IMG/VR virus record: IMGVR_UViG_3300023229_000041
Coordinates: 1 to 37,743 of that record
Source of the DNA: a virus
DNA: 37,743 bases
Reading direction: 5' to 3' (one strand)
The position numbers were made by a program, and so were the translations under genes. This document shows, in pieces, positions 8,351 to 13,146 of this stretch; the stretch's first letter is position 1; every line of letters begins with the position of its first letter. A model generated the notes under the pieces. The model was not told the origin of the DNA, ran no database searches, and worked only from the letters and a program-made list of their open reading frames with translations.

Positions 8351-8479
8351 TGTGTGAACCCAACAGGAGCTACTCAAAAGATTCACACACCGAACGTGTT
8401 AAGCCGTTCCCTAATTTCTGGCACGCCAGCGCCAGCCGTTAAGGAATAGCCGTTGGCTATGCGTAAAGCATAGCCAACG
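8351..8479. other. Structured non-coding stretch with two hairpins
   Basis: The interval 8195-8491 has no convincing gene. It holds TGTGTGAA (8351-8358) pairing with TTCACACA (8382-8389), a GCCGTT word three times (near 8403, 8435, 8449), and a perfect 12-bp stem CGTTGGCTATGC (8451-8462) with GCATAGCCAACG (8468-8479) around a 5-base loop. No U-run follows on either strand. The last stem lies just beyond the stop of the 8492-8884 gene and may protect or end that mRNA. Confidence 0.45.
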
Positions 8480-8491
8480 AGAAACGAGGAT

Positions 8492-8884
8492 TTACCACCA
8501 ACAAGTATAATAAACGCACTCGCCTTTTTCTACTACTTTTCTAGCCTTCTCGACAAAGCCTAAATCGTAAGCCTTCTGCTCTTTCTTTTCCTCGTCATCA
8601 TAGTCATAACTATCTTCGCCGAAAAAGAACCCACATGTTTCAGGCAAGAGTTCGCCCTCTATAGCTTGCTCGAGTTCGTCAATCATACCTTCGTTGAGCC
8701 AAAGTCTTTCACAATTAAACTCTTTGTCCCCATAAGGATTTTGTTCAACAAACTTATTTTGAAACCAACCATGTAATCGGTTGTGCTTTCTCCAATAAGC
8801 CAACTCCTCTCTGTTGTCGTCTTTTATTTCTTTTTTATCTTCAACAACATTCTTGGTCTTGTAGGCATACATGTCTAAACCCAT
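8492..8884 (-). CDS. Conserved phage protein, MGLDMYA family, unknown function
   Basis: A 130-residue acidic protein beginning MGLDMYAYKTK, with AYWRKHNRLHGWFQNKF (about 28-44), LPETCGFFFGEDSYD (about 80-94) and ending VYYTCWW. Proteins with this start and a Trp-rich helical core are common in phages of many hosts; I know of no demonstrated function. The frame opens 2 codons earlier (ATG at 8890), but that ATG touches the GGAG, whereas 8884 has AAAGGAG with normal spacing and gives the family's usual N-terminus. It has its own promoter candidate (8915-8942) and ends one base from an AACGAGGA copy. Confidence 0.75.
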   Translation of the reverse strand: MGLDMYAYKTKNVVEDKKEIKDDNREELAYWRKHNRLHGWFQNKFVEQNPYGDKEFNCERLWLNEGMIDELEQAIEGELLPETCGFFFGEDSYDYDDEEKKEQKAYDLGFVEKARKVVEKGECVYYTCWW

Positions 8885-8914
8885 GTTCATCTCCTTTGTT
8901 AGTTAATATCCTTA

Positions 8915-8942
8915 TGCTTATCATAGATGGGATACATGTCAA
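8915..8942 (-). promoter_or_regulatory. Promoter for the 8492-8884 gene
   Basis: On the minus strand, TTGACA (8942-8937) is followed after 16 bases by TAAGCA (8920-8915). The -10 area includes GATAAG (complement of 8917-8922), the same word as in other promoters of this window. The gene's ribosome-binding site follows 20 bases later. Confidence 0.5.
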
Positions 8943-8988
8943 ACATTATTTTCACCATATTTTCCACCAATATCTCACCTGCTCTGAC

Positions 8989-9014
8989 GCCCCAGCTCCC
9001 CAGTCCCCAGCTCC
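8989..9014. repeat. Degenerate CCCCAGCTCC repeat, G-quadruplex candidate
   Basis: CCCCAGCTCC, CCCAGT and CCCCAGCTCC follow one another inside the non-coding gap 8891-9106. The minus-strand transcript would carry three GGGG runs spaced by 3-4 bases plus a nearby GG, so a small G-quadruplex is possible. The words resemble the CCAGTGCCCAGC family at 7862 and 9902. The rest of the gap holds AACGAGG copies at 9051 and 9058 and no gene that I can see. Confidence 0.5.
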
Positions 9015-9106
9015 TGTAGTACCCATCACCAGCAGTGCCACGGAGATCCAAACGAGGAACGAGGTCGCCTCTGGATAAAGTATTGAAAAGAACACGAGGA
9101 ATGCAA

Positions 9107-9469
9107 TTAGGAACAAGCTTCTACCTCTTTATCGAAAGCAGCCAGCTTCTCTTCCCGTGCTGAATCATCTAATTCCTGAGCCAGTACTTCAACGGCAAAC
9201 CAAACGAGGTCGTTCTTCAGTATCGTCAACGAGGAAGGGTCTTTGCAAATGTTGTAGAGCTGCAGGCCATTCTTGATCCCAGCTGCATCCGCGGTGTCTG
9301 TTAGGACCTGCCAAATCTCATCCTCATGATCATCATAAAACGAGGACGTCTCGTTGTAATAGATCAGGCCCCCGATGCCACCGGCGCAGCCGTGTTTCGC
9401 AATGTCTGAGATTAGAAAACTTTCTTCCTTCTCTCCTTCAGTTAACCATTCTTTAATTGTGCTAGTCAT
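9107..9469 (-). CDS. Conserved small phage protein, unknown function
   Basis: A 120-residue acidic protein (MTSTIKEWLTEGEKEESFL...) with an SDIAKHGCAGGIGGLIYY block (about 22-39), then DEIWQVLTDTADAAG and VWFAVEVLAQEL. The His-Gly-Cys-x-Gly-Gly block followed by acidic helices looks like a small phage family seen elsewhere, of unknown function. Its start overlaps the preceding small gene in ATGACTAG, and GGAGGTGAAAG is a strong ribosome-binding site. Three AACGAGG copies lie inside the coding region (9203, 9228, 9339; read as part of DLVW, PSSL and SSF), which is unusual for a conserved gene. Confidence 0.65.
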   Translation of the reverse strand: MTSTIKEWLTEGEKEESFLISDIAKHGCAGGIGGLIYYNETSSFYDDHEDEIWQVLTDTADAAGIKNGLQLYNICKDPSSLTILKNDLVWFAVEVLAQELDDSAREEKLAAFDKEVEACS

Positions 9470-9638
9470 CTTTCACCTCCGACTCTTTCCATGTGTTACC
9501 GTTGGCGATGCATGGTGTGCCCTTGGCACCTGTCAGTGCGTATACTTTGTCTTCTTTAGGTTTGTCCTCTTCTACTTTAATATATTCTGTTCCGTAGTAT
9601 TCGTTCATCTGTTGTATTAGTTTTTTACTTATAGTCAT
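9462..9638 (-). CDS. 58-residue hypothetical protein
   Basis: A 58-codon frame starting MTISKKLIQQMNEYYGTEYI and ending NTWKESEVKDD. GAAAGGAAAAT precedes the ATG. Its stop overlaps the start of the 9107-9469 gene by 8 bases, and its own start follows the stop of the 23-codon frame by a ribosome-binding-site length, so three small genes form an operon behind the promoter at 9723-9755. No domain is recognisable; a Gly-x-Pro-Cys pair (TGAKGTPCIANG) is the only distinctive stretch. Confidence 0.6.
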   Translation of the reverse strand: MTISKKLIQQMNEYYGTEYIKVEEDKPKEDKVYALTGAKGTPCIANGNTWKESEVKDD

Positions 9639-9647
9639 ATTTTCCTT

Positions 9648-9719
9648 TCAAAAGTAAATCACACCTGTCGCTAATAGTAAGCCGACATACGCTGTGATAA
9701 ATATTAATATATGTGTCAT
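9648..9719 (-). CDS. 23-residue membrane peptide
   Basis: A short frame (MTHILIFITAYVGLLLATGVIYF) that is one continuous hydrophobic segment, the length of a single membrane span. It ends with TGA directly before the ribosome-binding site of the next gene. It begins very close to the promoter's -10 element and has no Shine-Dalgarno, so it would be translated from a near-leaderless mRNA or not at all. The regular spacing favours a real micro-gene, possibly a membrane regulator; function unknown. Confidence 0.4.
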   Translation of the reverse strand: MTHILIFITAYVGLLLATGVIYF

Positions 9720-9722
9720 CCC

Positions 9723-9755
9723 ATTATAGATAAGATGTCTTGGTCTAGATGTCAA
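9723..9755 (-). promoter_or_regulatory. Sigma70-type promoter for the three-gene operon
   Basis: The minus strand reads TTGACA (9755-9750), 17 bases, TATCTA (9732-9727), with an overlapping TATAAT at 9728-9723. CTTATC lies at the -10, matching the GATAAG/CTTATC boxes at 7711-7745 and 14582-14611. Confidence 0.65.
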
Positions 9756-10060
9756 GCTTTTATTTTTTTTATTTTGAGCTGGATAAAACAGGATCCTGAG
9801 CTGCTGGTTCCAGATGGTAATGGATCGGTGAGGAGTGGTGCCTCACAAACGAGGAACGAGGAATTGGTAATCCTCACAGGACACAGGTTCTTCTGTGGAC
9901 GCCAGTGCCCAGCTCAGGATGCCCAGCTGCAGGGGGCTCAGGAGATATAACTCAAACGAGGATTAGAAACGAGGAATGGAAAACGAGGATTTAAACCCCT
10001 GTGCCAGCAGATGAAGACTGGCCAGGAGCGAAAGGAAATATGTATGCGAACACACAAATT
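9756..10060 (-). ncRNA. Candidate leftward non-coding RNA with UCCUCGUU repeats
   Basis: This 305-base interval has no reading frame with a credible start on the minus strand but lies directly behind a near-consensus promoter (10067-10095). The predicted transcript carries five UCCUCGUU elements (complements of 9848, 9855, 9955, 9968, 9982). It also carries a long-range 11-bp pair: ATCCTGAGCTG (9793-9803) matches the complement of CAGCTCAGGAT (9910-9920), with a competing 8-base copy at 9936-9943. Bases 9901-9950 are 31/50 G+C in an otherwise AT-rich genome. The 3' end is not clear. UCCUC resembles the anti-Shine-Dalgarno of 16S rRNA, so pairing with GAGGA/GGAGG leaders is one possible activity. 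It could instead be only an untranslated leader or a repeat-filled spacer. Confidence 0.35.
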
Positions 10061-10066
10061 TCTTTA

Positions 10067-10095
10067 GTATTAAACGAGGATCCGACTTATGTCAA
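10067..10095 (-). promoter_or_regulatory. Strong promoter with an AACGAGGA copy in its spacer
   Basis: The minus strand reads TTGACA (10095-10090), exactly 17 bases, TAATAC (10072-10067). The -35 overlaps the stop codon of the VRR-NUC gene. The AACGAGGA copy at 10073-10080 fills the part of the spacer next to the -10, where a bound factor would affect RNA polymerase. It points into the gene-free interval 10060-9756. Confidence 0.6.
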
Positions 10096-10505
10096 GAGTT
10101 ATTTACCAGCAGGTTCCTCAGGAGCTGCCAGCTCTCACCAGGCACCGGGTCGGTGAGAGTTAATAATAAAACGAGGGAACGAGAAAACGAGGATGCGGAC
10201 GAGGGATCCACCTCACCGGCCACTCTGTAAAGTTTCAAAGCTCTGTGCGAGAGGGCCTGATGCAGCACGAAAACGACACCTCCATGTCTTTGGTATTCAT
10301 AACACCATGCCATTTGGAACTTAGACAGGATAGGAAACTTGTCCTCTGTAGACTTCATTTCTATCCAAAAAGAATGACCATTACCACACCCATGAATGTC
10401 AGGTATACCTTGAATAGTATCGCTTTCTATCCTTGTAAAATGTATCTTTTTTATATGTTTTTTTATTCGTTGAAACAACAACGACTCACGTTTTTTTAAT
10501 GCCAT
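10092..10505 (-). CDS. VRR-NUC domain endonuclease
   Basis: A 137-residue protein. Residues 1-95 match the phage stand-alone VRR-NUC fold (PD-(D/E)XK superfamily): E7 in KRESLL, G33-x-P-D36 (QGIPDIHG), E49-x-K51 (FWIEMKS) and Q64 (SKFQMAW). Enzymes of this family cut DNA, often branched or flap structures; the target here is unknown. Residues 96-137 form an atypical tail (Ser/Leu-rich) encoded by DNA holding three AACGAGG-type copies and a CACCGGCCAC word, so the original C-terminus may have been replaced or extended by repeat DNA. The start follows the 56-codon gene by 4 bases. The stop overlaps the -35 of a promoter. Confidence 0.75.
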   Translation of the reverse strand: MALKKRESLLFQRIKKHIKKIHFTRIESDTIQGIPDIHGCGNGHSFWIEMKSTEDKFPILSKFQMAWCYEYQRHGGVVFVLHQALSHRALKLYRVAGEVDPSSASSFSRSLVLLLTLTDPVPGESWQLLRNLLVNNS

Positions 10506-10509
10506 TTAT

Positions 10510-10680
10510 TCAAGACAAGGTACACCCCATAAAGACTCCTTCATAGACTAAATATTCTCTTAAAACTTTACACATTTCAAACAAATCCTTACCCCATTGT
10601 TCTACTGGTATACCCACTAACATCTCCTTTGTTACAGGTATTATATGATACAAATCGTTTAAATATATAATTATACTCAT
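10510..10680 (-). CDS. 56-residue hypothetical protein
   Basis: A 56-codon frame starting MSIIIYLNDLYHIIPVTKEM, with IPVEQWGKDLFEMCKVLREYL in the middle and a Cys-containing end. Its ATG overlaps the stop of the previous gene (TAATG), and 4 bases separate it from the VRR-NUC start. That packing is the main evidence that it is real, since no family is recognised. It is predicted to be an amphipathic helical protein. Confidence 0.6.
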   Translation of the reverse strand: MSIIIYLNDLYHIIPVTKEMLVGIPVEQWGKDLFEMCKVLREYLVYEGVFMGCTLS

Positions 10681-11009
10681 TAATGAAGTTGTTTTATAGA
10701 TTGAATAACACTTGTAGGAATTAAAGTTGTATTACCAATATCTTCGAAAGTATCCTTGTCCTTAGTCTTAATGTAGTCAGTGAAAATTCTAGTCACACCT
10801 TTTTGTTGAGACACAAGATAACCTTTAGAAACACATGTAGGCAACTTTTCAAGTTTTAATAATTTAGTGTTGGACCAGCCGGCATCCCCTTCAATATCAA
10901 GCCAAGCTATTTCTACAAAAGGATAATCTTCAATCTTGTTGCCAAGTTTTTTAAGATTTAATGGAAAAGTTTTTTTATATATTTTGTTACTTATTTTCTT
11001 CTTCTTCAT
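10680..11009 (-). CDS. Conserved phage protein with W-x-D-GW pattern
   Basis: A 109-residue protein with a basic N-terminus (MKKKKISNKIYKK) and the pattern VEIAWLDIEGDAGWSN (about 32-47), then CVSKGYLVSQQKGVTRIFTDY and LIPTSVIQSI at the end. Small proteins with a Trp-x-Asp...Gly-Trp core, a Gly-Tyr-Leu strand and an Ile-Pro-x-x-x-Ile end are widespread in phages and have no known function. The start overlaps the end of the 10987-11193 frame by 23 bases. It is in the leftward run from terS. Confidence 0.65.
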   Translation of the reverse strand: MKKKKISNKIYKKTFPLNLKKLGNKIEDYPFVEIAWLDIEGDAGWSNTKLLKLEKLPTCVSKGYLVSQQKGVTRIFTDYIKTKDKDTFEDIGNTTLIPTSVIQSIKQLH

Positions 11010-11193
11010 TTGTAGTTACCTCCACGTTACCTATTTTAGACTTCATTGTTTTCAAATGAGAGTTATGAACTTCGTTAAACACAGTAAAGAAATCATTACT
11101 CGCTAGTAATTTCTTCTGGCGTAACGTCAATGATGTTTTTGGCTTCTCCAATTTTGGCTTCAAGTTCGGATAACCTTTTCTCAAGTTGTTCAC
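10987..11193 (-). CDS. Hypothetical protein overlapping terS, start uncertain
   Basis: A frame of up to 68 codons (MNNLRKGYPNLKPKLEKPK...), ending TTNEEEENK. Using the first ATG it overlaps the terS 3' end by 98 bases, longer than other overlaps here. An internal GTG (codon 38) or ATG (codon 50) would leave only 31 or 19 residues. It fills the gap between terS and the next gene and its 3' end overlaps that gene's start, so some product is likely. No domain is recognised. Confidence 0.4.
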   Translation of the reverse strand: MNNLRKGYPNLKPKLEKPKTSLTLRQKKLLASNDFFTVFNEVHNSHLKTMKSKIGNVEVTTNEEEENK

Positions 11194-11596
11194 GGTTCAT
11201 TCCCTCTAATGTATTGTTAGTAATTTCTTTCTTATCAATATACATTCCAGCCAATTGCCCAGATCTATATTCAGCATTAATTGCTGCCGCAAATTGGTTT
11301 TTCTTTTCTGCACCATCGCCATACTTTTCTAATCGCTTAAACGATCTTAATGGGTTGGCATATTTATTTCTTTCAATAGCTATTTTCTTTTCCATGTATC
11401 TAACGACATGAGGGTTTAAATTAGGATTAGTTATCTTAGATGCAATAGTGCTTGGATCTTTAGCAACATAGCCTGCTTGTCTCGCAGCTTCAGTTTTAGA
11501 TATGTTACCAAAATTAGCCACATAAATGTCCACAAACTTTCTTTGTTTTGCAGTCAAATCATGCATTGTTTTCAAAACGTTTTTCTTAGCAGCCAT
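11096..11596 (-). CDS. terS: Terminase small subunit
   Basis: A 166-residue protein that should recognise phage DNA and recruit TerL. The N-terminal LTAKQRKFVDIYVANFGNIS followed by KTEAARQAGY (about residues 14-43) is the classic helix-turn-helix signature of this family. Residues 50-110 (HVVRYMEKKI, NQFAAAINAEYRSGQLAGMY) match the oligomerisation core, and the Glu-rich end (REQLEKRLSELEAKIGEAK) is a probable coiled coil. TTGAGGATTGAATA precedes ATG at 11596. It is separated from terL by about 4.1 kb of accessory genes and repeats, whereas the two are usually adjacent. The call is made from the sequence pattern alone. Confidence 0.85.
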   Translation of the reverse strand: MAAKKNVLKTMHDLTAKQRKFVDIYVANFGNISKTEAARQAGYVAKDPSTIASKITNPNLNPHVVRYMEKKIAIERNKYANPLRSFKRLEKYGDGAEKKNQFAAAINAEYRSGQLAGMYIDKKEITNNTLEGMNREQLEKRLSELEAKIGEAKNIIDVTPEEITSE

Positions 11597-11970
11597 TATT
11601 CAATCCTCAATAAGATATTTTTAACTCAATTAAGACAATACAAACATTTAGCACCTTTGTCCACAAGGACACTTCTGTGTCACAGATGTCAGAGAATGTC
11701 AGAGAAAAAAAGGTGTTGTGACACGCTATTAGTGTTGTATATCAATGTAAATAGACTAAAAAGAGGGTTGTGTCACAGATGTCAGACTTTTTCTAGGGGT
11801 ACTAAGGGGGTAAAGGGTATAAATATCTTATATAGAAGTGTTAAATGCATAAAATGGCGTAAAATTGCCGTTTGTCCGGTGGCCGGTGTCAATATACATT
11901 AGAACGATTCTAATTAGAATATTTTCTTTTAAACTTTCTGTATGTAAATTTATAGAACTGTCTTTCCGCA
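11597..11970. promoter_or_regulatory. Gene-free control region with direct and inverted repeats
   Basis: The 374-base gap upstream of terS has no credible gene. TGTGTCACAGATGTCAGA occurs at 11676-11693 and again at 11769-11786 (perfect 18-bp direct repeat). Between them TGTGACAC (11717-11724) is the inverse of the GTGTCACA core, so the core occurs three times. TGTCAGAGAA is itself doubled near 11687. The gap also holds a G-rich tract (AGGGGTACTAAGGGGGTAAAGGG near 11796) and a GC-rich CCGGTGGCCGGTGTC copy (11876-11890). A regulator-binding region for terS expression is likely; no clean -35/-10 pair is seen. Confidence 0.5.
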
Positions 11971-12405
11971 CTACCCAAAGGGGCACTCAAATATAGCTTT
12001 CCGAAGCGCTTCAATGTTTCTAAAATGCTGCTTGCGTTGTTCTTTAGTTGTAGCTTTTCTAAGTTTTTCATATTCTTTCGTATACTTTATATTCAAATGT
12101 TGTCTCTGTGTAAACTTAATTCTACCATCTTCTAACGCATTTAAATATCGGAGTCTTACATATTTAGGCTCAAGCTCGGCTTGGTTGCATACAAATTTAA
12201 AGTCATCAGAATTATTACAAAACCAGTCATGGGCTTCGCCTTTTAACACACTCTCGGTCCTGTTCTGGTTAGTGATTAGGACGTCTTCTAGAGCCATAGA
12301 GATGACTCCTCTCCAAATTCTAATCTCTGGGTCCAATGACTTCTCCACCAATTTTTCTGCGATTTTTAGACCCATAATTTTTAGGATCTCTATAGATATG
12401 TTCAT
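11971..12405 (-). CDS. Conserved phage hypothetical protein
   Basis: A 144-residue basic protein with IWRGVISMALEDVL (about 29-42), EAHDWFCNNSDDFKFVCNQAELEPKYVRLR (58-87) and a Lys/Arg-rich helical C-terminus. The block 'A-x-x-W/F-x-x-S-x-D-F-x-x-V/I-C-x-x-A-x-L-x-P-x-x-V/I-R' recurs in small phage proteins encoded near replication or packaging genes; its role is unknown. ATG at 12405 has GGAG at a usable distance. TTGACA-18-TAATAC ends directly before this ATG, so that promoter-like pair is either coincidental or implies a start further in (ATG at 12375). Confidence 0.6.
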   Translation of the reverse strand: MNISIEILKIMGLKIAEKLVEKSLDPEIRIWRGVISMALEDVLITNQNRTESVLKGEAHDWFCNNSDDFKFVCNQAELEPKYVRLRYLNALEDGRIKFTQRQHLNIKYTKEYEKLRKATTKEQRKQHFRNIEALRKAIFECPFG

Positions 12406-12454
12406 GTATTAGCTCCATAAACATACCTTTGTCAAATATTGTGATTAATGTCAA

Positions 12455-12484
12455 GGGGTGGTTTTAGTCTCCCTACACCACCCC
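12455..12484 (-). other. GC-rich intergenic hairpin
   Basis: GGGGTGGT (12455-12462) pairs with ACCACCCC (12477-12484) around a 14-base loop, just after the stop of the 12491-12745 gene. There is no U-run on either side, so it is an mRNA-stabilising or weak terminating hairpin at best. Confidence 0.4.
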
Positions 12485-12490
12485 AGTGTC

Positions 12491-12745
12491 TCAAGACAGT
12501 TTAGGTTTTAACCTAATAACGTTTCCTTGTAAAGATTTGACTACTTTTTTACGATATTTTTTTTTAACATTTATACATAAATTCACAAATTCAAAACCAT
12601 CATCAGACAACTCAAACGTGTGACCTACGAACAGCATAGACATAACAGATGTAACTTTAGCATATTCTCTAGGATTTAACTTATCACTCAACAATTCAAG
12701 AGCAGATATTAAATTTGCCTGATCTATTTTACCTTTTTTTGGCAT
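12491..12745 (-). CDS. Hypothetical protein
   Basis: An 84-residue protein (MPKKGKIDQANLISALELL...) with a helical first half, a VMSMLFVGHTFELSDDGFEF centre and a very basic end (KKKYRKKVVKSLQGNVIRLKPKLS). A TTG lies one codon upstream, but the ATG at 12745 has CAAGGAGAAGTTG before it and is preferred. It overlaps the zinc-finger gene by 17 bases. No family is recognised. Confidence 0.55.
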   Translation of the reverse strand: MPKKGKIDQANLISALELLSDKLNPREYAKVTSVMSMLFVGHTFELSDDGFEFVNLCINVKKKYRKKVVKSLQGNVIRLKPKLS

Positions 12746-12881
12746 CAACTTCTCCTTGATTATTACAAGGTTTACAATCAGTAATCAATTCAACATTACC
12801 TTCTTCAAACAGATGCTTTTGATATCCGTTCCCCTTGCAGTCTTCGCATATCTTTAACTTTTTTTGCTCTTTCTCTGACAT
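12729..12881 (-). CDS. 50-residue DnaJ-type zinc-finger protein
   Basis: A 50-codon frame, MSEKEQKKLKICEDCKGNGY..., with two paired Cys motifs: C12-x-x-C15-x-G-x-G (CEDCKGNG) and C36-x-x-C39 (CKPCNNQG). This spacing is that of a DnaJ-like zinc finger; single-finger phage proteins of this kind occur beside many replication genes and probably bind protein or nucleic acid. AAGGAG stands 5 bases before the ATG. It overlaps the previous gene by 77 bases and the next by 17, yet both Cys pairs and the ribosome-binding site support it strongly. Confidence 0.7.
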   Translation of the reverse strand: MSEKEQKKLKICEDCKGNGYQKHLFEEGNVELITDCKPCNNQGEVDAKKR

Positions 12882-13146
12882 ATCTACTCCTTACATAGGT
12901 TAATAATTTTTTTGCCATTTCGTATTGCCCAAATCTACTATAAGTGGGTTTCCAACTAGACCTAATTTTTGCTCTTTCAAAACAAAATTTATTTCTTTCT
13001 TCAGATGCTTTTTGTCTTTTCTCTAATCCTAAATATATTTTTCCAATTGGATTATATAAATCCCATAGTTCAACGGCAACTGAGCTAACATCTAACCATC
13101 TACAAAATCTTTTAAGATTATTTATTTTTAAAAACTTTTTTTTCAT
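12805..13146 (-). CDS. Basic hypothetical protein
   Basis: A 113-residue, very Arg/Lys-rich protein with RFCRWLDVSSVAVELWDLYNPIGKIYLGLEKRQ (about 13-46) and SRFGQYEMAKKLLTYVRSRYVRER (about 71-94). Its start overlaps the GIY-YIG gene stop by 4 bases (ATGA), so it is translationally coupled to it. Its last 77 bases overlap the zinc-finger gene in another frame. No family is recognised; a nucleic-acid-binding role would fit the charge but is only a guess. Confidence 0.55.
   Translation of the reverse strand: MKKKFLKINNLKRFCRWLDVSSVAVELWDLYNPIGKIYLGLEKRQKASEERNKFCFERAKIRSSWKPTYSRFGQYEMAKKLLTYVRSRYVRERAKKVKDMRRLQGERISKASV

Larger units (their letters stand above)
7911..10200 (+). repeat. AACGAGG(A) direct-repeat array
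   Basis: AACGAGG starts at 7912, 7923, 7935, 8329, 8336, 8483, 9051, 9058, 9203, 9228, 9339, 9848, 9855, 9955, 9968, 9982, 10073, 10170 and 10186, nineteen copies. Fourteen continue as AACGAGGA. Near matches lie at 8476, 9093, 10178 and 10197. All have the same orientation. Three doublets (8329, 9051, 9848) share one base in the form AACGAGGAACGAGG. About 0.14 copies of a 7-mer are expected per strand in this length at equal base use, so this is far from chance. Copies occur both between and inside genes. The function is unknown; candidates are an iteron-like origin, a protein-binding array or an RNA element (UCCUCGUU in the leftward transcripts). Confidence 0.85.

Noticed and set aside
8260-8442. 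Plus-strand 60-codon frame in the repeat region
   Set aside because: It spans hairpins and repeat copies, has no ribosome-binding site and no protein-like pattern.
8451-8479. Perfect 12-bp hairpin as Rho-independent terminator
   Set aside because: No U-rich tract follows on either strand; recorded as a hairpin only.
7911-10200. AACGAGG array as a CRISPR array
   Set aside because: Repeats are 7-8 bases, spacing is irregular, copies lie inside genes, and no cas genes are present.
11870-11893. TTGACA at 11893-11888 as a terS-direction promoter
   Set aside because: No acceptable -10 lies at 16-18 bases; the spacer is the GC-rich repeat.
11477-11902. Plus-strand 141-codon frame across the terS upstream gap
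   Set aside because: It runs antisense through terS and the repeat-filled gap, with a Cys/Arg-rich composition typical of non-coding translation.
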